From assembly GCA_964419335.1 (NCBI GenBank), contig CAYQOX010000004.1, forward strand, positions 62,001 through 126,000: a DNA stretch of 64,000 nucleotides, written 5' to 3'. The position numbers were made by a program, and so were the translations under genes. The stretch's first letter is position 1. The number at the start of each line of letters is the position of its first letter. Positions 35,556 through 43,012 of the stretch are shown here, one piece after another. The notes beneath the pieces were generated by a model. That model did no database searches, had not been told where the DNA came from, and worked only from the letters and a program-made list of their open reading frames with translations. This stretch comes from CAYQOX01 sp964419335 (GTDB lineage Bacteria; Hinthialibacterota; Hinthialibacteria; Hinthialibacterales; Hinthialibacteraceae).

Positions 35556-35868
35556 TATAAAAATCTCCCCCGATTCTATTGATGATCTTCTTGTAAGTTA
35601 TAGAGCAATATGTATGCCGAATAACAATTCAGGGGTTGATATATTTGCATAATTCCTTAAAAATCAGTCAGAAGTAGGTATCATTTTTTTTATTTTCTTT
35701 GCTATTGTATTTTCGAAAAAGAAAAGATGTATCTTTTTGAATTACACCCTAATTCTGAAGTTTCTATGAAAAACAATCCAAAAATCATAATCAAATGTGT
35801 CGTTATGAAGAATAAAGATATCTTTTTCTTGCACATCAAAGGATGGATGAAAGTAGTATGGAAAGCTA
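35556..35868. other. Intergenic region with two small palindromes
   Basis: No gene is supported. Two similar inverted repeats occur about 90 bases apart: AAAAGAT and ATCTTTT around GT (35722-35737), and AAAGATATCTTT (35814-35825). They might be a pair of binding sites for the chemoreceptor promoter, or simply AT-rich chance. A short open frame at 35727-35927 runs into the next gene and has no family resemblance. Confidence 0.4.
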
Positions 35869-37737
35869 ATTTTCATTTTCAGTGCGAACTACACGGGCTA
35901 AGGCCCAATCGGCGTGGTCAGCCTTAGAATCCTGATCATAATTATCCACAATTAAGGTCAAACGATTCGGTTGGCCGTTTTTGGGAAGATTAACCCGAAT
36001 TCGACGAGCGTTCGAAGTGGGAATCATTAATGGCGTAGATTGTTTTTCTTCTCCATTCACCCAAACTCGGAAAGCCACGGTTCCCCAACCGGGATACTCC
36101 TCATAAAAAGGCATCACTTCGTAATCCACCCCAACATCACAAAGAAACAGATCAAACCCTGCCGGGATTTCGTATTCAATTCGTGATTGGGCATGGGCCC
36201 CGAGGCCATAACGATAATACCAATCTCCAATACGCAGCATATTTTTATCCGTGGAGAGATCGAGACCGATACCATAGCCTACGGCAAGATCATCTGTGAG
36301 TTCCGGGGGAACGGGGGGCCAGTCTTGCTGAGATGAGATTGGAGTCAATTCACTAAGATAAAGTATAGGCTCAGGCGTATACTGTGAAATGCCTCTAAGC
36401 AGGAAGATAAAAAGAAGCAGAGCCAATGAAAAACCAACAGTTTTGGCCATTAAAAGAGCGCGTTGACCCGCCTCTTTGGGAACGAATTCATAAACCATCC
36501 ACACCAAATAGAGAAATACATTCAATGCGGCGATCATCACTCCAAGCGAAGAATCGATTTCTGAGACATCCCGCGAGGCAGCCCAAAAAGGGCAGATGAT
36601 CATGACATTGATGAGATAAGTTATACTAAACGTAATAAAGAAAAAGCGTCGAACCAAGTAATTCGCGGCAAGCATTACATAAATCACAAAAAATGGAAAA
36701 AGATACCGTTCATGGACTTTGGTGGGCAGCATGTAAAACGCGAGCGCCATATTGGCCATGGCCAAGTAAATATGCGTGAAAGTAGGCTTGCGCCATATCG
36801 TGTAAACATTAAGGAAGAAGGCTGCTCCCAACAGGACCAAGCCCACATTCTTGTACGTCAATAATTGAATACCAGGATAGGCGTAAAGTTTCCCATCCGA
36901 ACCAAAAAGCCACCCCCATAGTCGTTCATCATAGGTCGAGGGTTCGATATGCAAGTACCAAAGATTGAAGGCTCCCACAGAGACAAACTTGCCCCATTCA
37001 ATGCTTTCAAATAAACAACGCTGCAACATTAAAGGCAATTTCCCTGCAAAAGCAAATGGTGCAACGAGAATTGATGCTCCTAACACAAACCCGCCGAACA
37101 TTGGGAAAAAAGAAACAAATTTTCTTCGTGCCAAAGGAACGAGAAAAAGCAAAGGCATAAATGGAATCGCCTGGATTTTCATCATCAAAGCTGTAGCGGC
37201 AAAGATTCCTCCCCAAAAATATCGTTCTAGGCTGGTCAACCCTATAGCCGCAAGTAAAAAAACGGCAAAGATAACATCCACTTGGCCGTAATAGACACTC
37301 ACATAAAAAATTGCGGGGTTGAGAAAAATCAGAGCAAATCCCCATAAGCCCGCCCGTTCTCCTTCACGTTCTTTTAGCCAGCGGTAAATACCATAAGCTA
37401 ATATGGCTTCAAAAAATATGGTAAGGGTTTTGAGAAGAATAAGAAATGTACGACTTTCCAAAGAGGCAGAAGTAAAGAGCCGGTAGACTTTTCCAAGCCC
37501 CCATAACATGTATAAATAAACAGGCGGATAGTTGATCAAGCCGTGATCAAAAACATCCGAATCATCGTAGATTGTGAGCAGCCCTTCATCGGTTCCATAT
37601 TCAGCCCAAGAGGTAAAAAATAGATAATCCTGTTCAAACCCTATGAAAGGCATCCAGGGAATGCGCACCAGCATTCCCAGAAGAAAAAAAATCAGCAAAG
37701 GATGGATTGTTTTTATGAATGAAAAACGTAATAGCAT
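35866..37737 (-). CDS. Membrane glycosyltransferase (GT-C type, dolichyl-P-mannose mannosyltransferase-like) fused to NPCBM domain
   Basis: 623 residues from the ATG at 37737, which has AGGAAA six bases upstream; the frame opens at 37755. Residues up to about 450 form a multipass GT-C core: a short N-terminal helix, an outside loop with the Asp-rich IYDDSDVFDHGLINYPPVYLY, and about ten helices. The last 145 residues (YGIGLDLSTDKNMLRIGDWYYRYGLGAHAQSRIEYEI onward) are an NPCBM-type carbohydrate-binding beta-sandwich that lies outside. GT-C enzymes use lipid-linked sugars. A fused sugar-binding module would hold the acceptor glycan. Its 5' end overlaps the truncated thioesterase on the other strand by 23 bases. 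Confidence 0.88.
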   Translation of the reverse strand: MLLRFSFIKTIHPLLIFFLLGMLVRIPWMPFIGFEQDYLFFTSWAEYGTDEGLLTIYDDSDVFDHGLINYPPVYLYMLWGLGKVYRLFTSASLESRTFLILLKTLTIFFEAILAYGIYRWLKEREGERAGLWGFALIFLNPAIFYVSVYYGQVDVIFAVFLLAAIGLTSLERYFWGGIFAATALMMKIQAIPFMPLLFLVPLARRKFVSFFPMFGGFVLGASILVAPFAFAGKLPLMLQRCLFESIEWGKFVSVGAFNLWYLHIEPSTYDERLWGWLFGSDGKLYAYPGIQLLTYKNVGLVLLGAAFFLNVYTIWRKPTFTHIYLAMANMALAFYMLPTKVHERYLFPFFVIYVMLAANYLVRRFFFITFSITYLINVMIICPFWAASRDVSEIDSSLGVMIAALNVFLYLVWMVYEFVPKEAGQRALLMAKTVGFSLALLLFIFLLRGISQYTPEPILYLSELTPISSQQDWPPVPPELTDDLAVGYGIGLDLSTDKNMLRIGDWYYRYGLGAHAQSRIEYEIPAGFDLFLCDVGVDYEVMPFYEEYPGWGTVAFRVWVNGEEKQSTPLMIPTSNARRIRVNLPKNGQPNRLTLIVDNYDQDSKADHADWALARVVRTENEN

Positions 37738-37891
37738 TTCGTTTCCTGTCCGCACCTATTCGTACCGTGTATATTATGCCGATACCGACGCTGGAGGTGT
37801 GGTTTATTATGGGCAATATTTGCGAATCTTTGAACAGTGCCGTGCTTATTATATTGAAGATTTTGACCTCAGATCTGTCATTTCGTCGTAA
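37715..37891 (+). pseudogene. Truncated YbgC-type acyl-CoA thioesterase (N-terminal part only)
   Basis: About 58 codons. The frame opens at 37643 but the homology begins with the ATG at 37715. Residues VRTYSYRVYYADTDAGGVVYYGQYLRIFEQCRAYYIEDFDL are the hotdog-fold start of a 4-hydroxybenzoyl-CoA/YbgC-type thioesterase, with the active Asp in YADTDAGG. The family is about 130-140 residues. After DLRS (near 37873) it stops matching and ends at TAA 37889-37891. The rest of the domain is absent and the next bases belong to an unrelated reversed PAS fragment, so this is a broken gene. Confidence 0.75.
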
Positions 37892-38240
37892 TAGGCCAGG
37901 TAATAGATTCTTTCTTCGGCTCGCTCACGTTCAGTTATATCCCGAAATGATACCAAAAGGGCGGTCTTCCCGCTCCACACCGTTTCCCAGCCCCGAAGTT
38001 CCACCACTCTGGCTTTCCCGGAGTTGGATAGAAACTCTATCTCAGTGTCTGAGCCTGGAATGAGGGGGGGCCAAAGTGCTCTCCCAAAAGTTCGTCCTGC
38101 TCCCGCCCCAGCATTTCAACAGCCGCCGGATTGAGAAAGAGGATTATCCCATCCAGGTCCAGCACCATGAGTCCATCGGCATTTAACTGCACCAAAGTGT
38201 CCACCTTGTCCGCGAAGGTATTCCCTAAGGCTTTTTCGAT
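37873..38240 (-). pseudogene. PAS domain fragment, truncated at a GGDEF-linker, with a frameshift
   Basis: On the minus strand the translation runs IEKALGNTFADKVDTLVQL..., then LMVLDLDGIILFLNPAAVEMLGREQDELLG, and after a frameshift IPGSDTEIEF..., ELRGWETVWSGKTALLVSFRDITERERAEERIYYLAYYDEMTDL. This is a PAS domain plus the linker that normally opens a GGDEF domain (DELTGL). The frame breaks at a seven-base G run on the plus strand (38064-38070); one more base would restore it. The fragment is GC-richer (101 of 180 bases, 56%, in 37981-38160) than nearby sequence (24 of 60, 40%, in 36481-36540). It ends abruptly against the thioesterase remnant. Confidence 0.7.
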
Positions 38241-38244
38241 TCCT

Positions 38245-38442
38245 AGTCATTTTTTTAGCGATTTGATAAACCGAATACACCGCGCCGACCGACAATCCTT
38301 CTCGCAGAGAAACAGATTGGTTCAATGAGGCCAAGGCAGTGAGATCCCCTTTGTGTTGCAGGGCTAATTCGAGAGCGGTGATTTCTTCGAACTTGCAATG
38401 GGTGAGAGTAGCAACAATGGCCTGGAGGGAATTCCAGGCCAT
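38245..38442 (-). other. Short open frame upstream of the PAS fragment, unidentified
   Basis: Begins with the ATG at 38442 and reads MAWNSLQAIV..., ...LREGLSVGAVYSVYQIAKK, then continues out of the PAS frame to 38116. No family recognised. The ATG lies inside the hairpin at 38416-38443. It is best regarded as another remnant of the scar rather than a working gene. Confidence 0.3.
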
Positions 38443-38443
38443 T
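38416..38443. repeat. Perfect 11-base inverted repeat
   Basis: Arms AATGGCCTGGA (38416-38426) and TCCAGGCCATT (38433-38443) with a six-base loop. It lies at the edge of the GC-rich scar and just beyond the stop of the 11-heme cytochrome gene (38481). No T-tract follows on the minus strand, so it is a weak terminator candidate or a recombination-related hairpin. Confidence 0.5.
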
Positions 38444-38480
38444 GCTTAATTGAACGATTAATAACTTCTTGCAAGTTTAA

Positions 38481-39434
38481 TCAGCCGCCAAAGCGGTGAC
38501 ATTGCAAGCATTTCTGAGAGGTCACCCCCATCATCATGGTGTGGGGCATGGGTTTGAAGAAGCGTTTGGGTGGACGTGGTTCAGGACCTTCAGAAGCCAA
38601 ACGGCTGTGACAAGAAAGACAAGAGGAGCCTTCCGTATGATAGGGTGCGGGAGGAACCGGATCGGCTGTCGACACATGACATGCCTCACACTCATCATTA
38701 CGATGGCATACGAGACACCGTGCCCGATCAAAGGAGGCTTGAATACCATGAGTCTTACGCCGGAACATGTTCGTATGATCACGCGGCTTTTGGAGTTGAT
38801 GGCACATGGAGCAGGTTTTTTCTTCGTGACACAGGAGACAACGGGACCTATCCTGAAATTCTGCCATCTTCCCATGATTCCGTTCCCAACTAGAATCATG
38901 ACTCACAGGGGCGGTGATTTCATTTAATTCAAGGTGACAAGCGCTGCATTCATTGCTTAATCCCCACTCTTCATGCACATCCATGGCTTTTTCCATTGAG
39001 GGATAATTCTGTAAACCGGCCGCTTCGGAAGTCTCGATGTTTTCGTGACAAGCAAAACAATCCGCATCCACATCCAGGAATTCAGCGTGTTTATAGCGCA
39101 CGTCTTCCCAACCTTGGGGTATCGCACCATCCACCGAATATTTATGGGCAATAATTGAATCTTCTTCCATTTCTACCCCATAATCTTGGTGGCATGAATT
39201 ACAATCACCGAAGAACGTTTCATCATCCGGTAAATGACATTCCATGCACAATCCCAATTCGGGCATACTGACTGTCACTTCTTCAAATTCGTGGCAAATA
39301 TCGCAAGTCAAACCGCTTTCCACATGGATGTCATGGGGGAAAGTACCTTCGATTTCCTCTGGCTCGCATCCCGCCAAAAAAAGAGAAATGGCGATTAGGC
39401 TCAAAATTGTGTAATGGTTAAGTATCCTTTTCAT
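38481..39434 (-). CDS. 11-heme c-type cytochrome, lipoprotein
   Basis: 317 residues. A lipoprotein signal with lipobox LFLAGC (about 18-23) is followed by eleven CXXCH motifs: CDICH, CMECH, CNSCH, CFACH, CSACH, CLLCH, CSMCH, CLVCH, CEACH, CLSCH and CLQCH. The spacing is regular, as in c7-type repeats, and the chain has many extra His residues that can be sixth ligands. It should be anchored to the outer membrane by lipid. Its start shares one base with the stop of the beta-barrel gene (TAATG), and the next gene upstream is the 8-heme cytochrome. It fits a periplasmic or surface partner of a porin-cytochrome conduit. Confidence 0.9.
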   Translation of the reverse strand: MKRILNHYTILSLIAISLFLAGCEPEEIEGTFPHDIHVESGLTCDICHEFEEVTVSMPELGLCMECHLPDDETFFGDCNSCHQDYGVEMEEDSIIAHKYSVDGAIPQGWEDVRYKHAEFLDVDADCFACHENIETSEAAGLQNYPSMEKAMDVHEEWGLSNECSACHLELNEITAPVSHDSSWERNHGKMAEFQDRSRCLLCHEEKTCSMCHQLQKPRDHTNMFRRKTHGIQASFDRARCLVCHRNDECEACHVSTADPVPPAPYHTEGSSCLSCHSRLASEGPEPRPPKRFFKPMPHTMMMGVTSQKCLQCHRFGG

Positions 39435-40828
39435 TAGAAATGGCTCCCTATTTCGAGTCGCAATGTGTACCAGTGATCTTCATCCATCTCGTTGTCTTCT
39501 ACCTCGAACGACATACCTGTATACAGTTTCGAGGTGGGACGCCAACGAACCTTGGAATAGTACGTAATCGCGTAGGGGGATTCACGGAAGCGCTCATCCC
39601 GTCCAAATTGAAATTGGTATTCATCGCGGTAAACATGGACATATTCACCATAATCAACACCAAGGGCAACTTCCCACTGCTTGTTGATATCATATTCAAT
39701 TTCACCCGTAACGCCAGTGAATCGATTATCTGCTCCTACGTCCCAATATTCTCCATTAACACTCAAGGTCAATTGTTCTGTGGGATACACTTCAAATCCA
39801 GCAAAAAGACGGTAGTAATTTTCATTCGTATCCTTGGCTACATCGTTACGGATGTTTTCGTATTCTTTCACGCTAAAACCGCCAATAAGGCTTAAATACT
39901 GCCCAAGACCTTTGGTCATGTTCATGGAGCCATAAGTAAACGGTTGATAACTATAGAGCAAAGGGAAATAGGGGTTAAAATTGATGGTATGGTCGCCAAT
40001 TTCTTCAAACAAGTGGATCACCCGCATGACAGTATCGAAATCCCATTCATCGATGCGCCCATAAAAATCACCCTGTAACAAGTAGGGGTCTCCTTCAAGC
40101 ATCGAAAAATCAGCGCGTACCTGGGCTTGGGGAGCAAACATGTGCCACAGTTCAGCCCCTAGTAAATCATCTTGGAATTGATCCGCATCGTAGCGATAGT
40201 AGCGTACACCCGCCTTGGTGTTTCGCGTGATACGTGTCATCACCCGGCTTCCGTAAATCTCTTCTCCGCTCGTGGAAGAGTAATAAGCGATAGGTTTTCC
40301 CCCAAAGAGATCGATTTCGACCGGAGAAACAGGTGAAAATTGGTAGGAGGCGCCATCAAAATGAAAGTGCTCAATTTCTTCTAAATACTGACGCCCCAAT
40401 CGCAACCGGCTGTTATCAAAAAACGTATTTTTGACATCAATATAGCCGGTGTAATAACGAAAGCGATCGCTTTTCGAAAGGTACAAATCGGCGAAGGGAT
40501 CATAACTCTCTATCCCGTAAAGACTTGTTCTGCCATCCAAGTCTTCATGCCAAGACATCGAGAAATGCCCATCCACGGTATCTTCTACGATATCCTTGAA
40601 GGATAACGAAAGATACTCATACAAATCATGGTCATCTCTTCCGTCATAATTCCGAAATTCATACGTGGAATACAGACTGCCTGAAAGGCTGGTGGAGGAA
40701 AAAGCCATAGGCCTTGTCGCTTCTTCCACCTCTCCCGATTCCTCTTGCGCGAAAACCCCCGAGGAGAAAGTCATCCCTCCCATGCTTATTACGGCGAACG
40801 TTGTCAATGTAATGAGTGTGTTTTTCAT
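39434..40828 (-). CDS. Outer-membrane beta-barrel protein of the cytochrome operon
   Basis: 464 residues. Signal peptide (about 1-28, cleavage at VFAQ). The mature part has alternating hydrophobic/polar strands with many Tyr and Trp residues, acidic loops, and a C-terminal Phe (LEIGSHF), typical of outer-membrane barrels. It contains no cysteine, unlike MtrB with its CXXC near the N-terminus. Genes for 11-heme and 8-heme cytochromes flank it, the first overlapping by one base and the second 31 bases away. This is the arrangement of porin-cytochrome complexes, where a barrel sheathes a multiheme cytochrome through the membrane. It is smaller than MtrB (about 700) and similar in size to shorter porins. 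Confidence 0.85.
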   Translation of the reverse strand: MKNTLITLTTFAVISMGGMTFSSGVFAQEESGEVEEATRPMAFSSTSLSGSLYSTYEFRNYDGRDDHDLYEYLSLSFKDIVEDTVDGHFSMSWHEDLDGRTSLYGIESYDPFADLYLSKSDRFRYYTGYIDVKNTFFDNSRLRLGRQYLEEIEHFHFDGASYQFSPVSPVEIDLFGGKPIAYYSSTSGEEIYGSRVMTRITRNTKAGVRYYRYDADQFQDDLLGAELWHMFAPQAQVRADFSMLEGDPYLLQGDFYGRIDEWDFDTVMRVIHLFEEIGDHTINFNPYFPLLYSYQPFTYGSMNMTKGLGQYLSLIGGFSVKEYENIRNDVAKDTNENYYRLFAGFEVYPTEQLTLSVNGEYWDVGADNRFTGVTGEIEYDINKQWEVALGVDYGEYVHVYRDEYQFQFGRDERFRESPYAITYYSKVRWRPTSKLYTGMSFEVEDNEMDEDHWYTLRLEIGSHF

Positions 40829-40859
40829 AAGATTTATCCCAAATATCGAAGTTTCGTTC

Positions 40860-42695
40860 TTACAGTGAGTTCAACGTGCGTTGCAAAACTTCAACAACAA
40901 ACGCGGGATTATGAATTCCCCAACTGCCATCCCGAAAAATCAGTTGATAATTATGCACGGCGGCCTTTTCCTCAAATGTCATTTGCTGAAATGTGGAAGT
41001 GGGCACATTGAGATCCCCATTCATCATGATTTCCAACCGGGGATAGCGTTGTTTCAATAGAGAAACAATTTGATCCATTAATCCCATCACTTCAGTTTGA
41101 ATCCCTTCTGAACGACCATTCCCATCATAATCCGTCCTTGGAGGAGTGGGGCGATCAAGCGTATCCAACGTCAAATGACAGGGGAAACATGAATTCCGAA
41201 CATTATCAATATCATCTTCATGCGTGGGTGTACCCCGATCATTACGCAATTTAAAGCTATGTCCACCCAGCAAAGGGCCTTCTTCCATAGAAAAAGCCTC
41301 ATGCGGGGTTTCAGCCATATGACATGCTACGCAGGTATCTTCTACAACCAGCTTATGGATAGACTCACCGGAGGAATATTCCATGCCATAATCCCAAGCG
41401 TTGATGCCCAGCATCACATCCGCTTGAGGACCATAATGGGGGCCAGCCCGGTTAACATCAATATAGTTTTCTAAATCCTCCCCAATGCGGGAATCATGAC
41501 AAATCACGCAAAGTGACCCTTTTCCTCCATCCGCGAAAACCGCTCCGCTTTCCAAAGTCATATCGCCCTGGGTGCGCAAGAGCCCCTCTTCGCTTCCATG
41601 ATGAGGATCATGGCAGGCTGCGCATGAGACCGAATGCATTTCAATCGGCTCATCGCTGCCGATAATATTTTCCGGGGTATCCTCCACCGCGATATTGACA
41701 AACCCTTCGGTCGAGTGGCATTTCGCGCAATCAAATCGCTGCAAAAGTGGAAATTCCTCAAACAAAGGATTCATCTTTCCATGGACAGAAGAATCATAGG
41801 CATATTGTTTTGCCGGATCATCGGGATCATCGTGGCATTTTACGCAGAAACGTGCCGTCCATGTAAAACCGATTTGATCCGGCTGGGCGAAGTGTTGTGA
41901 GCCGGGGCCGTGGCATTCTTCACATTGCACAGCAGTACGCTCTTTGACTTGATTGGGTAGAGACGGAAACAAATCAATCTCGTTGTCGGGGTCTTCCAAA
42001 CGCACATGCCGCGCCTCACGTATATCTTCCACCAAGCCATCCAGATCAACCCCGTTCGCCTCAGATACATCATCAAAGCCACTGTTGACAGCCCGGGGGT
42101 CTTGATGAAAGCCTACAGTATGCCATTGGAAAAACGAAGCCTCATAATCATCAAAGGCTTCCCCACGTAATACCTTTCTAAACACTTGGGCATGAGCCGT
42201 CTGTTGCCAGCCTTCGGCATTTTCTGTATGACAAATCATGCATTGCGGAAACTCCGCCTCTTCTTCGACGACCGCACCGGAACCGACATAAACAGCGGCA
42301 AGAATCGTTCTTGTCAACACGATCTCATTCTCACCATCGCTGGCTACAAACTTGAGTTCGTATTTCCCTTCCTTGTCGGGACGAAATGCAGTTTTAGTGG
42401 CATTGGTAATGACAAAAGAAGTTTCAGAATCGCTGGGTTGACTAGTAAACGCCCAGTTCATATCGGTAAAAGATGATCCTAAATCCTCACCGACTTGCAC
42501 GTAAATCGGCTCTCCGATCGCGACCACATGATGGCCAGTCGACACGCGTTCAAAAAAATCCTCTTGATCTAACTCCATCATACGTGGAGTGACACGGATA
42601 ATCTCAATCTCCTGGGCTCCTGTAGCCATGGTGAAACAAAACAACAGAAGAAAAGGAGCGAGAACGGTTAAAATGACTCGGTATTTTTTTCTCAT
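40860..42695 (-). CDS. 8-heme c-type cytochrome, secreted
   Basis: 611 residues from the ATG at 42695, which has AGGA at a better distance than the ATG at 42701. A signal peptide (about 1-27) is followed by a beta-sandwich, PKD-like N-terminal domain (about 30-135). Eight CXXCH motifs follow: CMICH, CEECH, CVKCH, CAKCH, CAACH, CVICH, CVACH and CFPCH. The C-terminal helical segment AVHNYQLIFRDGSWGIHNPAFVVEVLQ resembles that of octaheme and c554-like cytochromes. The long gaps between hemes suit a folded octaheme module rather than a wire-like repeat. It is first in the operon and may be the outer or substrate-facing partner. The electron acceptor is unknown. Confidence 0.88.
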   Translation of the reverse strand: MRKKYRVILTVLAPFLLLFCFTMATGAQEIEIIRVTPRMMELDQEDFFERVSTGHHVVAIGEPIYVQVGEDLGSSFTDMNWAFTSQPSDSETSFVITNATKTAFRPDKEGKYELKFVASDGENEIVLTRTILAAVYVGSGAVVEEEAEFPQCMICHTENAEGWQQTAHAQVFRKVLRGEAFDDYEASFFQWHTVGFHQDPRAVNSGFDDVSEANGVDLDGLVEDIREARHVRLEDPDNEIDLFPSLPNQVKERTAVQCEECHGPGSQHFAQPDQIGFTWTARFCVKCHDDPDDPAKQYAYDSSVHGKMNPLFEEFPLLQRFDCAKCHSTEGFVNIAVEDTPENIIGSDEPIEMHSVSCAACHDPHHGSEEGLLRTQGDMTLESGAVFADGGKGSLCVICHDSRIGEDLENYIDVNRAGPHYGPQADVMLGINAWDYGMEYSSGESIHKLVVEDTCVACHMAETPHEAFSMEEGPLLGGHSFKLRNDRGTPTHEDDIDNVRNSCFPCHLTLDTLDRPTPPRTDYDGNGRSEGIQTEVMGLMDQIVSLLKQRYPRLEIMMNGDLNVPTSTFQQMTFEEKAAVHNYQLIFRDGSWGIHNPAFVVEVLQRTLNSL

Positions 42696-42734
42696 GCTCA
42701 TCCTACTCTTGTAAGAAATTTAATGCCCTGAGAC

Positions 42735-42754
42735 AAAAAAGTTTAAAAAAGTTT
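42735..42754. repeat. Tandem 10-base direct repeat upstream of the cytochrome operon
   Basis: AAAAAAGTTT occurs twice head-to-tail (42735-42744 and 42745-42754), one helical turn apart, 40 bases upstream of the 8-heme cytochrome start. It may be a regulator binding site or simply AT-rich leader. Confidence 0.35.
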
Positions 42755-42876
42755 AAACAATTAAATTCCGGTTGCATTTACATTTATCGGAATTTTGGAA
42801 TAAAATCAAGTAGACAATTCTAACAAATTTCAATCTTTATTAAGTCAATAAAGTAAATCAACTTTATATTCTTACC

Positions 42877-42889
42877 TTCACTAAGTGAA
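42877..42889. promoter_or_regulatory. Inverted repeat in the divergent cytochrome promoter region
   Basis: TTCACT and AGTGAA around one A. It lies 10 bases upstream of a good plus-strand -35, inside the 317-base gap between the two divergent cytochrome units. The right half continues as AAGTGAATTT, a 10-mer that recurs at 45733-45742 just before the ArsR-type regulator gene. Confidence 0.45.
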
Positions 42890-42899
42890 TTTCTGCACC

Positions 42900-42929
42900 T
42901 TCACATAGTTAGATATATAGCGATATACT
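42900..42929 (+). promoter_or_regulatory. Putative sigma70-type promoter of the cytochrome b/c fusion gene
   Basis: TTCACA (42900-42905) and TATACT (42924-42929) each match the -35 and -10 consensus at five of six positions, with an 18-base spacer. The gene starts 83 bases downstream. Confidence 0.5.
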
Positions 42930-43012
42930 ATCAAAAAGAACTATAAAGAATCAAGACGAAACAACGACTTTTTATTAAAAAAAAATTCATACTCATCTTC
43001 AGGAGTCCCTCA

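Noticed and set aside
35727..35927. 66-residue open frame in the gap after the chemoreceptor gene
   Set aside because: It overlaps the 3' end of the NPCBM glycosyltransferase and has no family likeness or clear ribosome site.
38496..38927. 143-residue open frame on the plus strand
   Set aside because: It lies antisense to the 11-heme cytochrome, whose heme motifs and signal are unmistakable. No family resemblance was seen.
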